From contig UPYK01000002.1 of the NCBI GenBank assembly GCA_900538545.1, positions 127,483 to 191,482 of the forward strand: DNA of 64,000 bases, read 5' to 3'. Made by a program: the position numbers and the translations under genes. The notes beneath the pieces were generated by a model that was given only the letters and a program-made list of their open reading frames with translations, was not told the DNA's origin and ran no database searches. Positions within the stretch are counted from its first letter, which is position 1, and every line of letters starts with the position of its first letter. Below, piece by piece: positions 23,713-32,830 of this stretch. This stretch comes from an uncultured Eggerthella sp. GTDB lineage: Bacteria; Actinomycetota; Coriobacteriia; Coriobacteriales; Eggerthellaceae.

Positions 23713-25728
23713 ATGCAAGAAGCAACACGAGAGCTATATTGGAACATTTCCGGGCAGTGGATCATGTATATCCTGTTCGCTGCGGTCGTTGCTTGCTTCG
23801 CGATCTTCTTCTATCGTCGCTATCGTCTTTGGAAGCTTGGCGTGCCCGAAGACCTTTCAGACAACAAAAAGGCGCGCTTCTTCGGTGCGTTCAAGGAAGT
23901 GTTCACGCAAAAGCGCGTGGTGAAGAAGAAGTCGTCCGGCATCATGCACCTGTTCATCTTCTGGGGCATGTTGTTCTTGTTCGTTGCTACGGCGCTCACG
24001 ACGCTTCAGGACCATTTTGGCATTCCCCTCTTGTATGGGCCGTTCTATCTGTATTTCTTCTCGCTCGGTATCGATCTAGCGGGACTGGTGTGCGCGATCG
24101 GCATCGTCATCGCGCTCGTGCGCCGTATCGCGCGCACCAACGAGCATCTCGAAACTAACACGGTCGATATCGTGTGGCTCGTGCTTCTGCTGTTGATCCT
24201 GCTTTCTGGTTTCACCACTGAAGGGCTGCGCATCGTGGGCACGAACGATCCGTGGGCGCTCTGGTCGCCAGTGGGGTATCTGTTCGCGCTCATGTTCTCG
24301 GGCATGGATGCACAAGCGCTTTCGCTCACGCACCAGATCGTGTGGTGGAGCCATTTGGTGCTCGCATTTTCGTTCTTGGCGCTGTTCACCTACAGCAAGA
24401 TGGCGCACGTGCTCTTTATTCCGGGCAACTATTACTATCGGTCGCTCAAACCGGCCGGCACGCTCGAGCCGATCGATTTCGAGGACGAAGAGCTTGAGAC
24501 CATGGGCGTGCGCGTGCTCGAGGAATACACGTGGAAGGACTTGCTCGATGCGCAGGCGTGTATCAAGTGCGGTCGTTGCCAGGAGAATTGCCCCGCGTAT
24601 TTGAGCGGAAAAGAGCTTTCGCCGATGCATTTCATCCAGAACATTGCGGCGCAGAACAAAACGCGCGGCGAGGTTTTGCTGAAGGTTCCCGAAGATGCGC
24701 GCACCGAAGAGCAGCAAGCGCTTCTGGATGAAGGGGTCGTTGGCACGGTCATTTCAGAAGATGCGCTCTGGCAGTGCACGACGTGCCGTGCGTGCAGTGA
24801 GCTTTGTCCTGCGCGCGTGGTCCATCCCGATAAGGACATCAAGGCGCGCACCTACCAGGTGTGCATGGAAAGCGCGTTCCCGCCTGAGGCGCAGCAGACC
24901 TTTCGCAATCTCGAGACGAACGGCAATCCGTGGGGCATCGGTTGGCAGAAGCGCATCGATTGGACGCGCGATCTGGATGTGCCAACCATCGAAGAGAACC
25001 CAACGGCCGAGTATCTCTATTGGCCGGGTTGCTCGGGTGCGTATGATGCGCGCAGCCGCAAGGTGGCAACGGCTTTCGTGCATTTGATGAAGCAGGCAGG
25101 CGTTGATTTCGCGATCTTGGGCAACGCGGAGAAATGCTGTGGCGATTCGGCGCGACGCTTAGGCAACGAATACCTCTACTATATGCTCGCGCAGGAGAAC
25201 ATCGAGACGCTGAACAATGCGGGCGTGAAGAAGATCGTTACGCAGTGCCCCCACTGCCTGCAGGCGCTTTCGGTCGACTATCCGCAGATGGGTGGCAATT
25301 TCGAGGTGCTGCATCATTCGCAGCTTTTGGCGCAGCTGATCGCGGAAGGGAAGCTCAAGCCTGGTGCTTCGGAATACCAGCAGGTTACCTATCACGATTC
25401 GTGCTATTTGGGGCGCTATCACGGGCAGTACGATGCGCCGCGCGCGGTGCTCACGCAAGGGGCGGGCGTTCGCTTGAACGAGATGGAACGCAACGAATCG
25501 AAAAGCTTCTGCTGCGGCGCAGGCGGCGGCCACATGTGGCTCGAAGAACCTGCGGGCAAGAAGATTAACCATATGCGTGCTGAACAGGCGCTTGAGACGC
25601 ATGCCGATGCGCTTGTGACGGCCTGCCCGTTCTGCTTGACCATGCTCTCGGATGGTGTGGCGTTCCACGATTCGACCATGCCTGTGAAGGATCTGGCCGA
25701 GGTTTACTACGAGGCGCTCGAGCACTAA
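23713..25728 (+). CDS. membrane ETF:(methyl)menaquinone oxidoreductase (EMO-like, heme/Fe-S/CCG protein)
   Basis: 671 residues from ATG 23713 after AAAGGAG. The N-terminal half has about six transmembrane helices with histidines suited to heme b (for example H79, H207, H214). Two [4Fe-4S] motifs follow: C283-x2-C286-x2-C289-x3-C293 and C355-x2-C358-x2-C361-x3-C365. Two CCG domains come next: C440, C475-C476, C512-x2-C515, and C564, C600-C601, C638-x2-C641. This is the architecture of the FadF/EMO proteins that link ETF to (methyl)menaquinone in syntrophic fatty-acid oxidisers. Here it should couple acyl-CoA dehydrogenases to the membrane quinone pool in either direction. It ends the long gene series. 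Confidence 0.9.
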   Translation: MQEATRELYWNISGQWIMYILFAAVVACFAIFFYRRYRLWKLGVPEDLSDNKKARFFGAFKEVFTQKRVVKKKSSGIMHLFIFWGMLFLFVATALTTLQDHFGIPLLYGPFYLYFFSLGIDLAGLVCAIGIVIALVRRIARTNEHLETNTVDIVWLVLLLLILLSGFTTEGLRIVGTNDPWALWSPVGYLFALMFSGMDAQALSLTHQIVWWSHLVLAFSFLALFTYSKMAHVLFIPGNYYYRSLKPAGTLEPIDFEDEELETMGVRVLEEYTWKDLLDAQACIKCGRCQENCPAYLSGKELSPMHFIQNIAAQNKTRGEVLLKVPEDARTEEQQALLDEGVVGTVISEDALWQCTTCRACSELCPARVVHPDKDIKARTYQVCMESAFPPEAQQTFRNLETNGNPWGIGWQKRIDWTRDLDVPTIEENPTAEYLYWPGCSGAYDARSRKVATAFVHLMKQAGVDFAILGNAEKCCGDSARRLGNEYLYYMLAQENIETLNNAGVKKIVTQCPHCLQALSVDYPQMGGNFEVLHHSQLLAQLIAEGKLKPGASEYQQVTYHDSCYLGRYHGQYDAPRAVLTQGAGVRLNEMERNESKSFCCGAGGGHMWLEEPAGKKINHMRAEQALETHADALVTACPFCLTMLSDGVAFHDSTMPVKDLAEVYYEALEH

Positions 25729-25771
25729 AAGTTTTTTTCGAGATGCGCAGCGCAAAAGTGCGTAAGCTCTC

Positions 25772-25777
25772 TATAAT
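25772..25777 (+). promoter_or_regulatory. -10 box of guaB (TATAAT)
   Basis: Consensus TATAAT 59 bp before the guaB start, in the 107-bp gap after the ETF oxidoreductase; no convincing -35 hexamer. Confidence 0.5.
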
Positions 25778-25835
25778 AGGAACATTACGAAGTATGAGAA
25801 CAAAGAACGAAAACACTAACGCGAAGGAGTTTTAG

Positions 25836-27356
25836 ATGGCTTACTATTTCGAAGAACCTTCACGCACCTTCAATGAATACCTGCTGGTGCCGGGCTACAC
25901 TTCATCCGACTGCGTTCCCGAGGCGGTAAGTCTGAAAACTCCACTCGTTAAGTTCAAGAAGGGCGAAGAACCCGCCATCACGCTTTCTATCCCCATGGTT
26001 TCCGCTATCATGCAGGCCGTTTCGGATGACAAGATGGCCGTCGCGCTTGCGCAGCAGGGCGGCATCTCCTTCATCTATGGTTCGCAGTCGATCGAGAGCC
26101 AGGCCGCTATGGTCGCGCGCGTGAAAGACCACAAAGCAGGCTTCGTTCGTTCTGACTCCAATCTTCCGCCCACGGCAACGCTGGCCGATGTGGTCGAGCT
26201 CAAGGATCGTCGCGGACACACCACCATGCCTATCACCGAAGGCGGTCGTTCGCAGGGCAAGCTGCTCGGTATGGTCACTGGTCGCGACTATCGTCTTTCT
26301 CGCATGAGCCTCGACACGCCCGTTACGGATTTCATGACGCCGCGTGAGAACCTCATCGTCGGCACGGCAGACACTTCGCTCAAGGAAGCTAACGACATCA
26401 TCTGGGATAACAAGCTCAACTCGCTTCCCATCGTCGATAAGGACGACAACTTGCTCTACATGGTCTTCCGTAAGGACTATGAGAGCCACAAATCCAATCC
26501 TAACGAACTTCTCGACGCGCATAAGCGCTATCTGGTCGGTGCGGGCATCAATTCTCGCGACTACGAAGAGCGCGTTCCAGCGCTTGTTGAAGCAGGCGCC
26601 GATGCGCTCTGCATCGATAGCTCTGAGGGCTATTCGGAATGGCAGGCGAAGACCATCGCTTGGATCCGCGATCACTATGGCGATTCGGTCAAGGTCGGTG
26701 CAGGCAACGTGGTCGATACGGAAGGCTTCCGCTTCTTGGCGGATGCGGGCGCAGACTTCGTGAAGGTCGGTATCGGCGGTGGCTCGATCTGCATCACGCG
26801 CGAGCAGAAGGGCATCGGTCGTGGCCAGGCAACCGCACTCATCGAAGTTGCCAAAGCGCGCGACGATTACTTCGAAGAAACAGGCGTTTACGTGCCCATT
26901 TGTTCCGACGGTGGCATCGTTTACGACCATCATATGACCCTGGCGCTGGCCATGGGTGCCGATTTCCTCATGCTCGGTCGTTACTTCGCTCGCTTTGATG
27001 AGAGCCCCACGAATAAGGTCAACATCAACGGCAACTATATGAAAGAATACTGGGGCGAAGGTTCGGCTCGTGCACGCAACTGGCAGCGCTACGACATGGG
27101 TGGCAACAAGAAGGGCATGACCTTCGAAGAGGGCGTAGATTCCTATGTTCCTTATGCTGGTTCGCTCAAAGATAACGTTGATCTGAGCCTGGCGAAGGTG
27201 AAGTCAACCATGTGCAATTGTGGTGCGCTCACCATTCCTGAATTGCAGGAGCGTGCGAAGCTCACGGTTGTGAGTGCGACCTCGATCGTTGAGGGCGGCG
27301 CACATGATGTTGTGCTCAAGGACAAGACTCCGTACGCGGGCAATTCGCTCCGTTAG
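25836..27356 (+). CDS. guaB: inosine-5'-monophosphate dehydrogenase
   Basis: 506 residues from ATG 25836 after GAAGGAG. It oxidises IMP to XMP with NAD+, the committed step of GMP synthesis, in the cytoplasm. The TIM barrel shows IPMVSAIMQAVSDDKMAVALAQQGG, paired CBS modules lie at about 120-235, and the catalytic loop GGGSICITRE contains the nucleophile C319. The ARFDESPTNKV...GEGS segment belongs to the divergent IMPDH branch also found in kinetoplastids and some actinobacteria, not the E. coli-type branch. Single gene with its own promoter. Confidence 0.95.
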   Translation: MAYYFEEPSRTFNEYLLVPGYTSSDCVPEAVSLKTPLVKFKKGEEPAITLSIPMVSAIMQAVSDDKMAVALAQQGGISFIYGSQSIESQAAMVARVKDHKAGFVRSDSNLPPTATLADVVELKDRRGHTTMPITEGGRSQGKLLGMVTGRDYRLSRMSLDTPVTDFMTPRENLIVGTADTSLKEANDIIWDNKLNSLPIVDKDDNLLYMVFRKDYESHKSNPNELLDAHKRYLVGAGINSRDYEERVPALVEAGADALCIDSSEGYSEWQAKTIAWIRDHYGDSVKVGAGNVVDTEGFRFLADAGADFVKVGIGGGSICITREQKGIGRGQATALIEVAKARDDYFEETGVYVPICSDGGIVYDHHMTLALAMGADFLMLGRYFARFDESPTNKVNINGNYMKEYWGEGSARARNWQRYDMGGNKKGMTFEEGVDSYVPYAGSLKDNVDLSLAKVKSTMCNCGALTIPELQERAKLTVVSATSIVEGGAHDVVLKDKTPYAGNSLR

Positions 27357-27406
27357 ATTCGTGGAGCATTTGCCCGTAGGGAATAACTACGCTAGCATTT
27401 AAAGCT

Positions 27407-28504
27407 ATGTGTAAACAAATTACAACGAGAATAGCGACCTTTGCACTTTGCATCTGTCTTGTCTTCTCGCTCGGAATCCCGCTCTTGCCGGCAAGCTTTG
27501 CTCATGCTGACGATCTTTCGGATGCACAAGCAACCTTGAGTGCGGCTGAAGCGCAACTCGCCACGATCTCTAAAGAGTACGAAGAGATTCAGGCGCGGAT
27601 CGCCGAAGCTGAGAGCGGCATCGAATCAACGGCCGATAAAGCCGAAGAAGCCCAGCAGGCAATGTATGAGGGGCAGCAGCAGCTTGGCGAGGTCATGGTC
27701 TCATCCTATAAGAGCGACGCTGCTAATTCTCTCGTGAATGTATTCCTTGCTTCCGATTCGCTCGAGTCTTTCGTTCGCAACGTTACGTACTACAATTCCA
27801 TCGAGCAGCAGAAGGCTGAACAGATCGCTGAGCAGAAGAGGCTCACCGAAGAATTCAACACCGTACTCGATGAGCTCGACAAGCAGAAGAGCGATCAAGA
27901 AGAGCTTGCTGCACAGGCTGAAGCCAAGAAAGAGCAAGCAGAGCAAGTAGTTTCTTCAGCAGCTTCGAAGGTTTCATCCATCGAGTCTGAGCGTGCTCGT
28001 GTAGAGGCGTTGCAGAAGCAAGCAGATTCGTTGCAGCACCAGCAGCGTCCCGAACAGCCGATCGATAGTGGCTGGAACACGGGAAATTCATCGAATGGCA
28101 GCTCGGGTTCTTCAAATGGTTCTTCGGGCGGTAGCTCACAAGGTGGGGGATCTGGCTCCACCACGCCAAGCGGTAGTGGTTGGCAATCTGGCGTAGCTTC
28201 CGCTTACGGTGGGTCATCGGATAAGAGCACGCCCAACCCTGGCACTACAGCAACAGGCGCTGTCTGCGATGACAACTCCATGGGTGTTGCCGTGCCTATG
28301 GCATGGCCTAACTACCGTTCTTATCTTGGTCGCAAGGTGGAGATTCGCTACAACGGCAAGACCGTTATCGCGACCGTGAACGACTGCGGCAATATGGGCG
28401 GCGGTTCTCGTTCGCTCGACCTTCAGCCTGGCGTGTTCAAGAAATTCGGATTCAGCACCTGTCAGGCATGGGGTTTGCGCACGGTGAGTTACCGATTCCT
28501 TTAA
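27407..28504 (+). CDS. secreted coiled-coil protein with C-terminal double-psi beta-barrel (RlpA-like)
   Basis: 365 residues. The N terminus is a signal peptide (basic start, FALCICLVFSLGIPLL, then AHA-DD cleavage near residue 36). Residues 38-210 are a long coiled coil (QATLSAAEAQL..., resembling PcsB/EnvC/RipA-type hydrolase regulators). A Ser/Gly-rich linker (225-265) follows, then a double-psi barrel with VNDCGNMGGGSRSLDLQPG. Such proteins bind or cleave peptidoglycan during cell separation. ATG 27407 has no Shine-Dalgarno; a possible TTGCCC-N17-TAGCAT promoter would start transcription about two bases before it. Confidence 0.85.
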   Translation: MCKQITTRIATFALCICLVFSLGIPLLPASFAHADDLSDAQATLSAAEAQLATISKEYEEIQARIAEAESGIESTADKAEEAQQAMYEGQQQLGEVMVSSYKSDAANSLVNVFLASDSLESFVRNVTYYNSIEQQKAEQIAEQKRLTEEFNTVLDELDKQKSDQEELAAQAEAKKEQAEQVVSSAASKVSSIESERARVEALQKQADSLQHQQRPEQPIDSGWNTGNSSNGSSGSSNGSSGGSSQGGGSGSTTPSGSGWQSGVASAYGGSSDKSTPNPGTTATGAVCDDNSMGVAVPMAWPNYRSYLGRKVEIRYNGKTVIATVNDCGNMGGGSRSLDLQPGVFKKFGFSTCQAWGLRTVSYRFL

Positions 28505-28581
28505 GCTGTCTTCCCGCGATCCGCATAAGACGTTTATAATTTTGACCTATATCATCGTAACGTTTTGCGTAAGGATCGCTC

Positions 28582-31137
28582 ATGAATGAATACAATCCGC
28601 ATGATATCGAGCCGCGTTGGCAAAAGGTTTGGGCCGAAGAAAAGCTCTACGAAGTAACGGAAGACACCTCGAAGCCCAAGCGCTATGTGCTCGAGATGTT
28701 CCCTTATCCTTCGGGCGATATCCACATGGGCCATGTGAGCAACTACACCTATGGCGATGTGGTTGCGCGCTATTGGCGCATGCGAGGCTACGAAGTGCTT
28801 CACCCCATGGGGTGGGACGCGTTCGGTTTGCCGGCGGAAAATGCAGCGATCAAGCATCATAGCCATCCAGCGAAGTGGACGTATGCGAACATCGACACGC
28901 AGAAAGCATCGTTCAAGCGCATGGGCTTTTCCTTCGATTGGAACCGCACCGTGGTTGCGTGCGACCCCGATTATTACCGCTGGGGCCAGTGGATCTTCCT
29001 GAAGTTCTGGGAACGCGGGCTCGTTGAGCGCCGCAATTCCCCGGTGAACTGGTGTCCCGATTGCGCTACTGTGCTCGCGAACGAGCAGGTGATCGAAGGG
29101 CGCTGCTGGCGTTGTGATTCCGAGGTTGAGAAGCGCGACCTTACGCAGTGGTACTACAAGATCACCGACTATGCGCAAGAGCTGCTGGATGATCTCGACC
29201 AGCTCGAAGGCTGGCCGGATCGCGTGAAGCAGCAGCAGGCGAATTGGATCGGGCGTTCCGAAGGCGCGCAGGTTGATTTTGCGCTGTGCGATTTTGAGGG
29301 CAACCCAACTGACGAGATCATCACGGTGTTCACCACCCGCGCCGATACGCTGTTCGGCTGCAGCTTCTTCGTGCTGGCTCCTGAATATGCAGGGCTCGAG
29401 GCGCTGGTTGCGGGTACGGAATACGAGAAGCCGGTCATGGAGTTCGCTGAGGCGGCCAAGAAGGTCTCTGCGCTTGAGCGCGCTCAGGGCGATCGCGACA
29501 AGCATGGCATCTTCACGGGACGCTATGTGGTGAACCCCGTCAATGGCGAGAAGGTGCCCATCTGGGTTGCCGATTACGTGGTGGCCGATTACGGCACGGG
29601 CGCGGTCATGGCGGTGCCTTGTGGCGATCAGCGCGACTTCGAGTTCGCGCGCAAGTACGAGCTTCCCATCATTCCCATCATCCTTTCTGAAGACGATCCG
29701 CTCTACCCCAAGCTCAAAGATGAGCAAGGGCGTGTGGTTACCGAGGTCGATTGGCCCGAGGCGTATGCGGCAGAAGGCATTTTGGTGCAGTCCGGCCCGT
29801 ACACAGGCATGGTCGGCGGCAAGCATTCACCAGCCGAAGAAGCGATCGTTGCTGAGCTTGAACGCACGGGCAAAGGCAAACGCAGTGTGGAATTCCGCCT
29901 GCGCGACTGGCTCATCTCGCGCCAGCGTTATTGGGGCAACCCGATCCCTGCCGTTCATTGCGAGCATTGCGGCGTAGTGCCGGTGCCGGAGGATCAGCTG
30001 CCGGTGCTGCTGCCTGAAGACATCGATCTGGCAGCGGGTGAGACGCTGGCAACGCACGAATCGTTCATCAACACCACCTGTCCGAAGTGTGGTGCTCCTG
30101 CCAAGCGCGAGACCGACACGATGGATACCTTCACGTGCTCGAGCTGGTATTACATGCGCTATACCGACCCGCACAATTTCGAGCTGCCCTTTGACCCTGC
30201 GAAGGCGAACTATTGGATGCCGGTCGATCAGTATATCGGCGGCATCGAGCACGCTATCCTGCACTTGCTCTACAGTCGCTTCTTCACGAAGGTACTGCGC
30301 GATGCGGGCATGCTCGATTTTGACGAGCCGTTCACGAACCTGCTCTGCCAAGGCATGGTGCTCGATGAGAATGGCGAGGTCATGAGCAAATCGAAGGGCA
30401 ACGTGGTTTCGCCCGAAGAGATGATCGCGGTCTATGGTGCCGATGCGGTGCGCGCGGCTGTGCTGTTCATGGGTCCTCCCGATAAGGAAAAGCTCTGGAA
30501 CGAAGATGGCCTTGCGGGCATGTATAAGTTCCTCAACCGCCTGTGGCGTCAAGTTTACGACCTGGTCGGCGAGGCTGGCGAAGACACGCTCTATCAAGCT
30601 GCAGGCAAGAAGAGTGCGAAGGAGCTTGCTGAAGAGCTCAACCGTGAACGCCATCGTTTGGTGGGCAAGGTCGTCGAAGATATCGAACGCAACAATTTCA
30701 ACACGGCGATTGCCGCTATCATGGAGCTTTCGAACGCGGTAGGCAATTACTTGCGCGCTGCTTCTGCTGAAGAGCGCGCGCAAGATGCCGAGCTTGCAGC
30801 TTTCGACCGCGAACTGGCCGATGTGCTCGTGGAGCTCATGGCGCCTTTCACGCCGCATTGGTCCGAAGAGCTTTGGCATACGCCGCTGGGGCACGACACT
30901 TCCGTGCACGAACAGCCTTGGCCGGAATTCGATCTGGCGCTCGCGGCGGCTGATGAGGTCGAGCTTGCGGTTCAGATCAACGGCAAGGTGAAGACGCGCA
31001 TCACAGTAGCTGCTGATGCGGCCGAAGAAACAATTCGCGAGACGGCGCTTGAGGCGGTTTCGAAAGCGACCGAGGGCAAGAACGTGGTGAAGGTGATCGT
31101 TATTCCCGATCGCCTCGTGAACATCGTGGTGAAATAA
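28582..31137 (+). CDS. leuS: leucyl-tRNA synthetase
   Basis: 851 residues from ATG 28582. It charges tRNA-Leu with leucine. Class I signatures are present: HMGHVSNY at the HIGH position (about residues 53-60) and MSKSKGN at the KMSKS position. A CPDC..CWRC zinc-binding-like module precedes the CP1 editing domain. Length is normal for bacterial LeuRS. TATAAT at 28535-28540 is a possible -10 box. The small phosphodiesterase gene follows by 21 bp, probably in one transcript. Confidence 0.96.
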   Translation: MNEYNPHDIEPRWQKVWAEEKLYEVTEDTSKPKRYVLEMFPYPSGDIHMGHVSNYTYGDVVARYWRMRGYEVLHPMGWDAFGLPAENAAIKHHSHPAKWTYANIDTQKASFKRMGFSFDWNRTVVACDPDYYRWGQWIFLKFWERGLVERRNSPVNWCPDCATVLANEQVIEGRCWRCDSEVEKRDLTQWYYKITDYAQELLDDLDQLEGWPDRVKQQQANWIGRSEGAQVDFALCDFEGNPTDEIITVFTTRADTLFGCSFFVLAPEYAGLEALVAGTEYEKPVMEFAEAAKKVSALERAQGDRDKHGIFTGRYVVNPVNGEKVPIWVADYVVADYGTGAVMAVPCGDQRDFEFARKYELPIIPIILSEDDPLYPKLKDEQGRVVTEVDWPEAYAAEGILVQSGPYTGMVGGKHSPAEEAIVAELERTGKGKRSVEFRLRDWLISRQRYWGNPIPAVHCEHCGVVPVPEDQLPVLLPEDIDLAAGETLATHESFINTTCPKCGAPAKRETDTMDTFTCSSWYYMRYTDPHNFELPFDPAKANYWMPVDQYIGGIEHAILHLLYSRFFTKVLRDAGMLDFDEPFTNLLCQGMVLDENGEVMSKSKGNVVSPEEMIAVYGADAVRAAVLFMGPPDKEKLWNEDGLAGMYKFLNRLWRQVYDLVGEAGEDTLYQAAGKKSAKELAEELNRERHRLVGKVVEDIERNNFNTAIAAIMELSNAVGNYLRAASAEERAQDAELAAFDRELADVLVELMAPFTPHWSEELWHTPLGHDTSVHEQPWPEFDLALAAADEVELAVQINGKVKTRITVAADAAEETIRETALEAVSKATEGKNVVKVIVIPDRLVNIVVK

Positions 31138-31158
31138 CCTTCGTTTGGCGGATTCGCT

Positions 31159-31614
31159 ATGATCATCGGGGTGGTTTCAGATATTCATGGGCGCTTGAGC
31201 AACGAAGCGTATGAAGCGCTTTCGGGCAGCGACTACATTCTGTGCGCAGGGGATATCGAAAACCGCATGGTACTCACCGAGCTCGAGACGATTGCTCCCA
31301 CCATCTGCGTGCGTGGCAATTGCGACCGCTACGATCTAGGTCCGCGCGTGAAGCCGATCGCTTCGCCGCTTTTGGACGGCGTGCGTTTTCGTATGGTGCA
31401 TCGTCCGGAAGACATCGGCACGGTGCCCGATGATGTGCAGGTTGTTATTCATGGGCATACGCACGTTCCGCGTGAAGAATACGGTGCGAATGGGGTGCTG
31501 TTCTTGAACCCGGGAAGCCCAACGCGGCCGCGCGGCGGGAGTCGAAAGTCGGTCGCGCGCCTGTTCGTTGATAAGGGTACGGTCAAGTCGGTCGAGTTCA
31601 TCGCGCTCGATTAG
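31159..31614 (+). CDS. YfcE/MJ0936-type metallophosphodiesterase
   Basis: 151 residues from ATG 31159. The metallophosphoesterase motifs appear in order: D-I-H at SDIHGR, CAGDIEN, RGNCDR, a histidine in MVHRPED, and HGHTH. YfcE proteins hydrolyse phosphodiesters with two bound metal ions; the physiological substrate is unknown. It is probably cotranscribed with leuS. A fragment of a dispersed repeat begins just after the stop codon. Confidence 0.88.
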   Translation: MIIGVVSDIHGRLSNEAYEALSGSDYILCAGDIENRMVLTELETIAPTICVRGNCDRYDLGPRVKPIASPLLDGVRFRMVHRPEDIGTVPDDVQVVIHGHTHVPREEYGANGVLFLNPGSPTRPRGGSRKSVARLFVDKGTVKSVEFIALD

Positions 31615-31617
31615 ATA

Positions 31618-31637
31618 ACAAACTACCCGGTCGTTCG
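31618..31637. repeat. partial copy of the ACAAACTACCCGGTCGTTCG repeat
   Basis: Twenty bases identical to one arm of the inverted-repeat element at 35603-35668, immediately downstream of the phosphodiesterase gene. Confidence 0.6.
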
Positions 31638-31667
31638 TCATCACCGGCACCGCACGGCGGGAAGCAC

Positions 31668-31696
31668 TTGACCAGCTTTGGGTACAAAGATAGAAT
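31668..31696 (+). promoter_or_regulatory. promoter of tRNA-Lys
   Basis: TTGACC, a 17-bp spacer and TAGAAT, placing the transcription start about 8 bases before the mature tRNA. Confidence 0.75.
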
Positions 31697-31710
31697 ACTT
31701 TTTTGCATAT

Positions 31711-31786
31711 GCGCCGTTAGCTCAGTTGGTAGAGCAGGGGACTTTTAATCCCAAGGTCGCGGGTTCGACTCCCTCACGGCGCACCA
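31711..31786 (+). tRNA. tRNA-Lys (anticodon TTT)
   Basis: 76 nt with encoded CCA. The acceptor stem GCGCCGT/ACGGCGC, D-arm with GGTAGAGC, anticodon loop CTTTTAA, and T-loop GGTTCGACTCC are all present. The outermost anticodon-stem pair is a mismatch (G-A). Confidence 0.95.
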
Positions 31787-31798
31787 TTCAAACCTTCC

Positions 31799-31827
31799 AG
31801 TCTCGCACGCGCGAGACTTTCTTTTTT
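31799..31827 (+). terminator. rho-independent terminator of tRNA-Lys
   Basis: AGTCTCGC pairs with GCGAGACT around 4 bases, followed by TTCTTTTTT. Confidence 0.88.
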
Positions 31828-32013
31828 GAGAGTACTGGCCTATGCAAAGCTTCGCGAAAGGCGCCTTCAACCACTCAAAGAAGAAATTGTGTAGAAATTA
31901 TGGATTCATACTAAATTAGCCTAGAATTGAAAGGCTTGCACAGCGGTGCTGTGGCTTCGTGCGCAGTAAAACAGGGCAAGCGCGATAGTGGTGATTTCGC
32001 TAAAGGAGCGATT

Positions 32014-32232
32014 TTGGCTAAAGAAGATGCTATTGAATTAGAAGGTACCGTTCTCGAAGCACTGCCGAACGCAATGTTTCGCGTAGAGCTTGAAAACGGC
32101 CACAAGATTCTTGCTCATATCTCGGGGAAGATGCGTATGCACTACATCAAGATTCTTCCCGGCGACAAGGTTCAGGTCGAGCTTTCCGTCTATGACCTCG
32201 ACCGCGGTCGCATCACCTATCGCTATAAGTAA
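32014..32232 (+). CDS. infA: translation initiation factor IF-1
   Basis: 72 residues starting at TTG 32014, selected because TAAAGGAGCGA lies directly upstream and 72 residues is the usual IF-1 length. The single OB-fold is evident (IELEGTVLEALPNAMFRVEL, then GHKILAHISGKMRMHYIKILPGD). IF-1 binds the 30S A site during initiation. First gene of the ribosomal protein/rpoA operon. Confidence 0.95.
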   Translation: MAKEDAIELEGTVLEALPNAMFRVELENGHKILAHISGKMRMHYIKILPGDKVQVELSVYDLDRGRITYRYK

Positions 32233-32313
32233 TAAGAAAACTGCTTTCTACAAACTACCGTCTGCGGCTGGACGTGTTGATAAAGTGAACGCATAACCGA
32301 AAGGAATTGAATT

Positions 32314-32427
32314 ATGAAGGTACGTCCTTCGGTCAAGAAAATGTGCGACAAGTGCAAAATCATTCGACGCCATGGCAAGGTGCTCGTTATCTGCGAGAAT
32401 CCGCGTCATAAGCAGCGTCAAGGTTAA
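32314..32427 (+). CDS. rpmJ: 50S ribosomal protein L36
   Basis: 37 residues, starting MKVRPSVKKMCDKCKIIRR. It is of the zinc-ribbon type, with C11, C14, C27 and H32 as ligands. Lies between infA and rpsM in the conserved order. Confidence 0.96.
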   Translation: MKVRPSVKKMCDKCKIIRRHGKVLVICENPRHKQRQG

Positions 32428-32447
32428 AAGAGAAGGGAATTTCATTC

Positions 32448-32819
32448 ATGGCACGTCTTGTTGGTGTCGACCTTCCTCGCGATAAGCGCATTGAAGTCGG
32501 CTTGACCTACATCTATGGCATTGGCCCTACCACCTCTAAGAAGATCCTCGCTGAAACGGGTGTAGACCCCGATATCCGCGTGCGCGATCTCACTGAGGAC
32601 GATCTGGCCAAACTCCGTGACTATATCACCGCAAACATCACCACTGAAGGCGACCTCCATCGTGAAGTTCGCCAGAACATCAACCGCCTTATGGAGATCG
32701 GTTGCTACCGTGGCCTGCGTCATCGTCGTGGCCTGCCCGTTCGCGGTCAGCGCACCCACACGAATGCACGTACCCGCAAGGGTCCGCGTAAGCAAATCGG
32801 CGGCAAGAAGAATAAGTAG
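32448..32819 (+). CDS. rpsM: 30S ribosomal protein S13
   Basis: 123 residues. Typical start ARLVGVDLPRDKRIEVGLTYIYGIG, the helix-two-turns-helix segment, and the basic C terminus RGLPVRGQRTHTNARTRKGPRK that reaches the ribosomal subunit interface and P-site tRNA. Part of the infA-rplQ operon, 11 bp before rpsK. Confidence 0.97.
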   Translation: MARLVGVDLPRDKRIEVGLTYIYGIGPTTSKKILAETGVDPDIRVRDLTEDDLAKLRDYITANITTEGDLHREVRQNINRLMEIGCYRGLRHRRGLPVRGQRTHTNARTRKGPRKQIGGKKNK

Positions 32820-32830
32820 AGGTGTTGTAA

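Noticed and set aside
2..25728. Assignment of the cluster to carnitine, bile acid or cinnamate metabolism
   Set aside because: Individual families occur in all three pathways, but none of the complete known gene sets is present; naming a substrate would be a guess.
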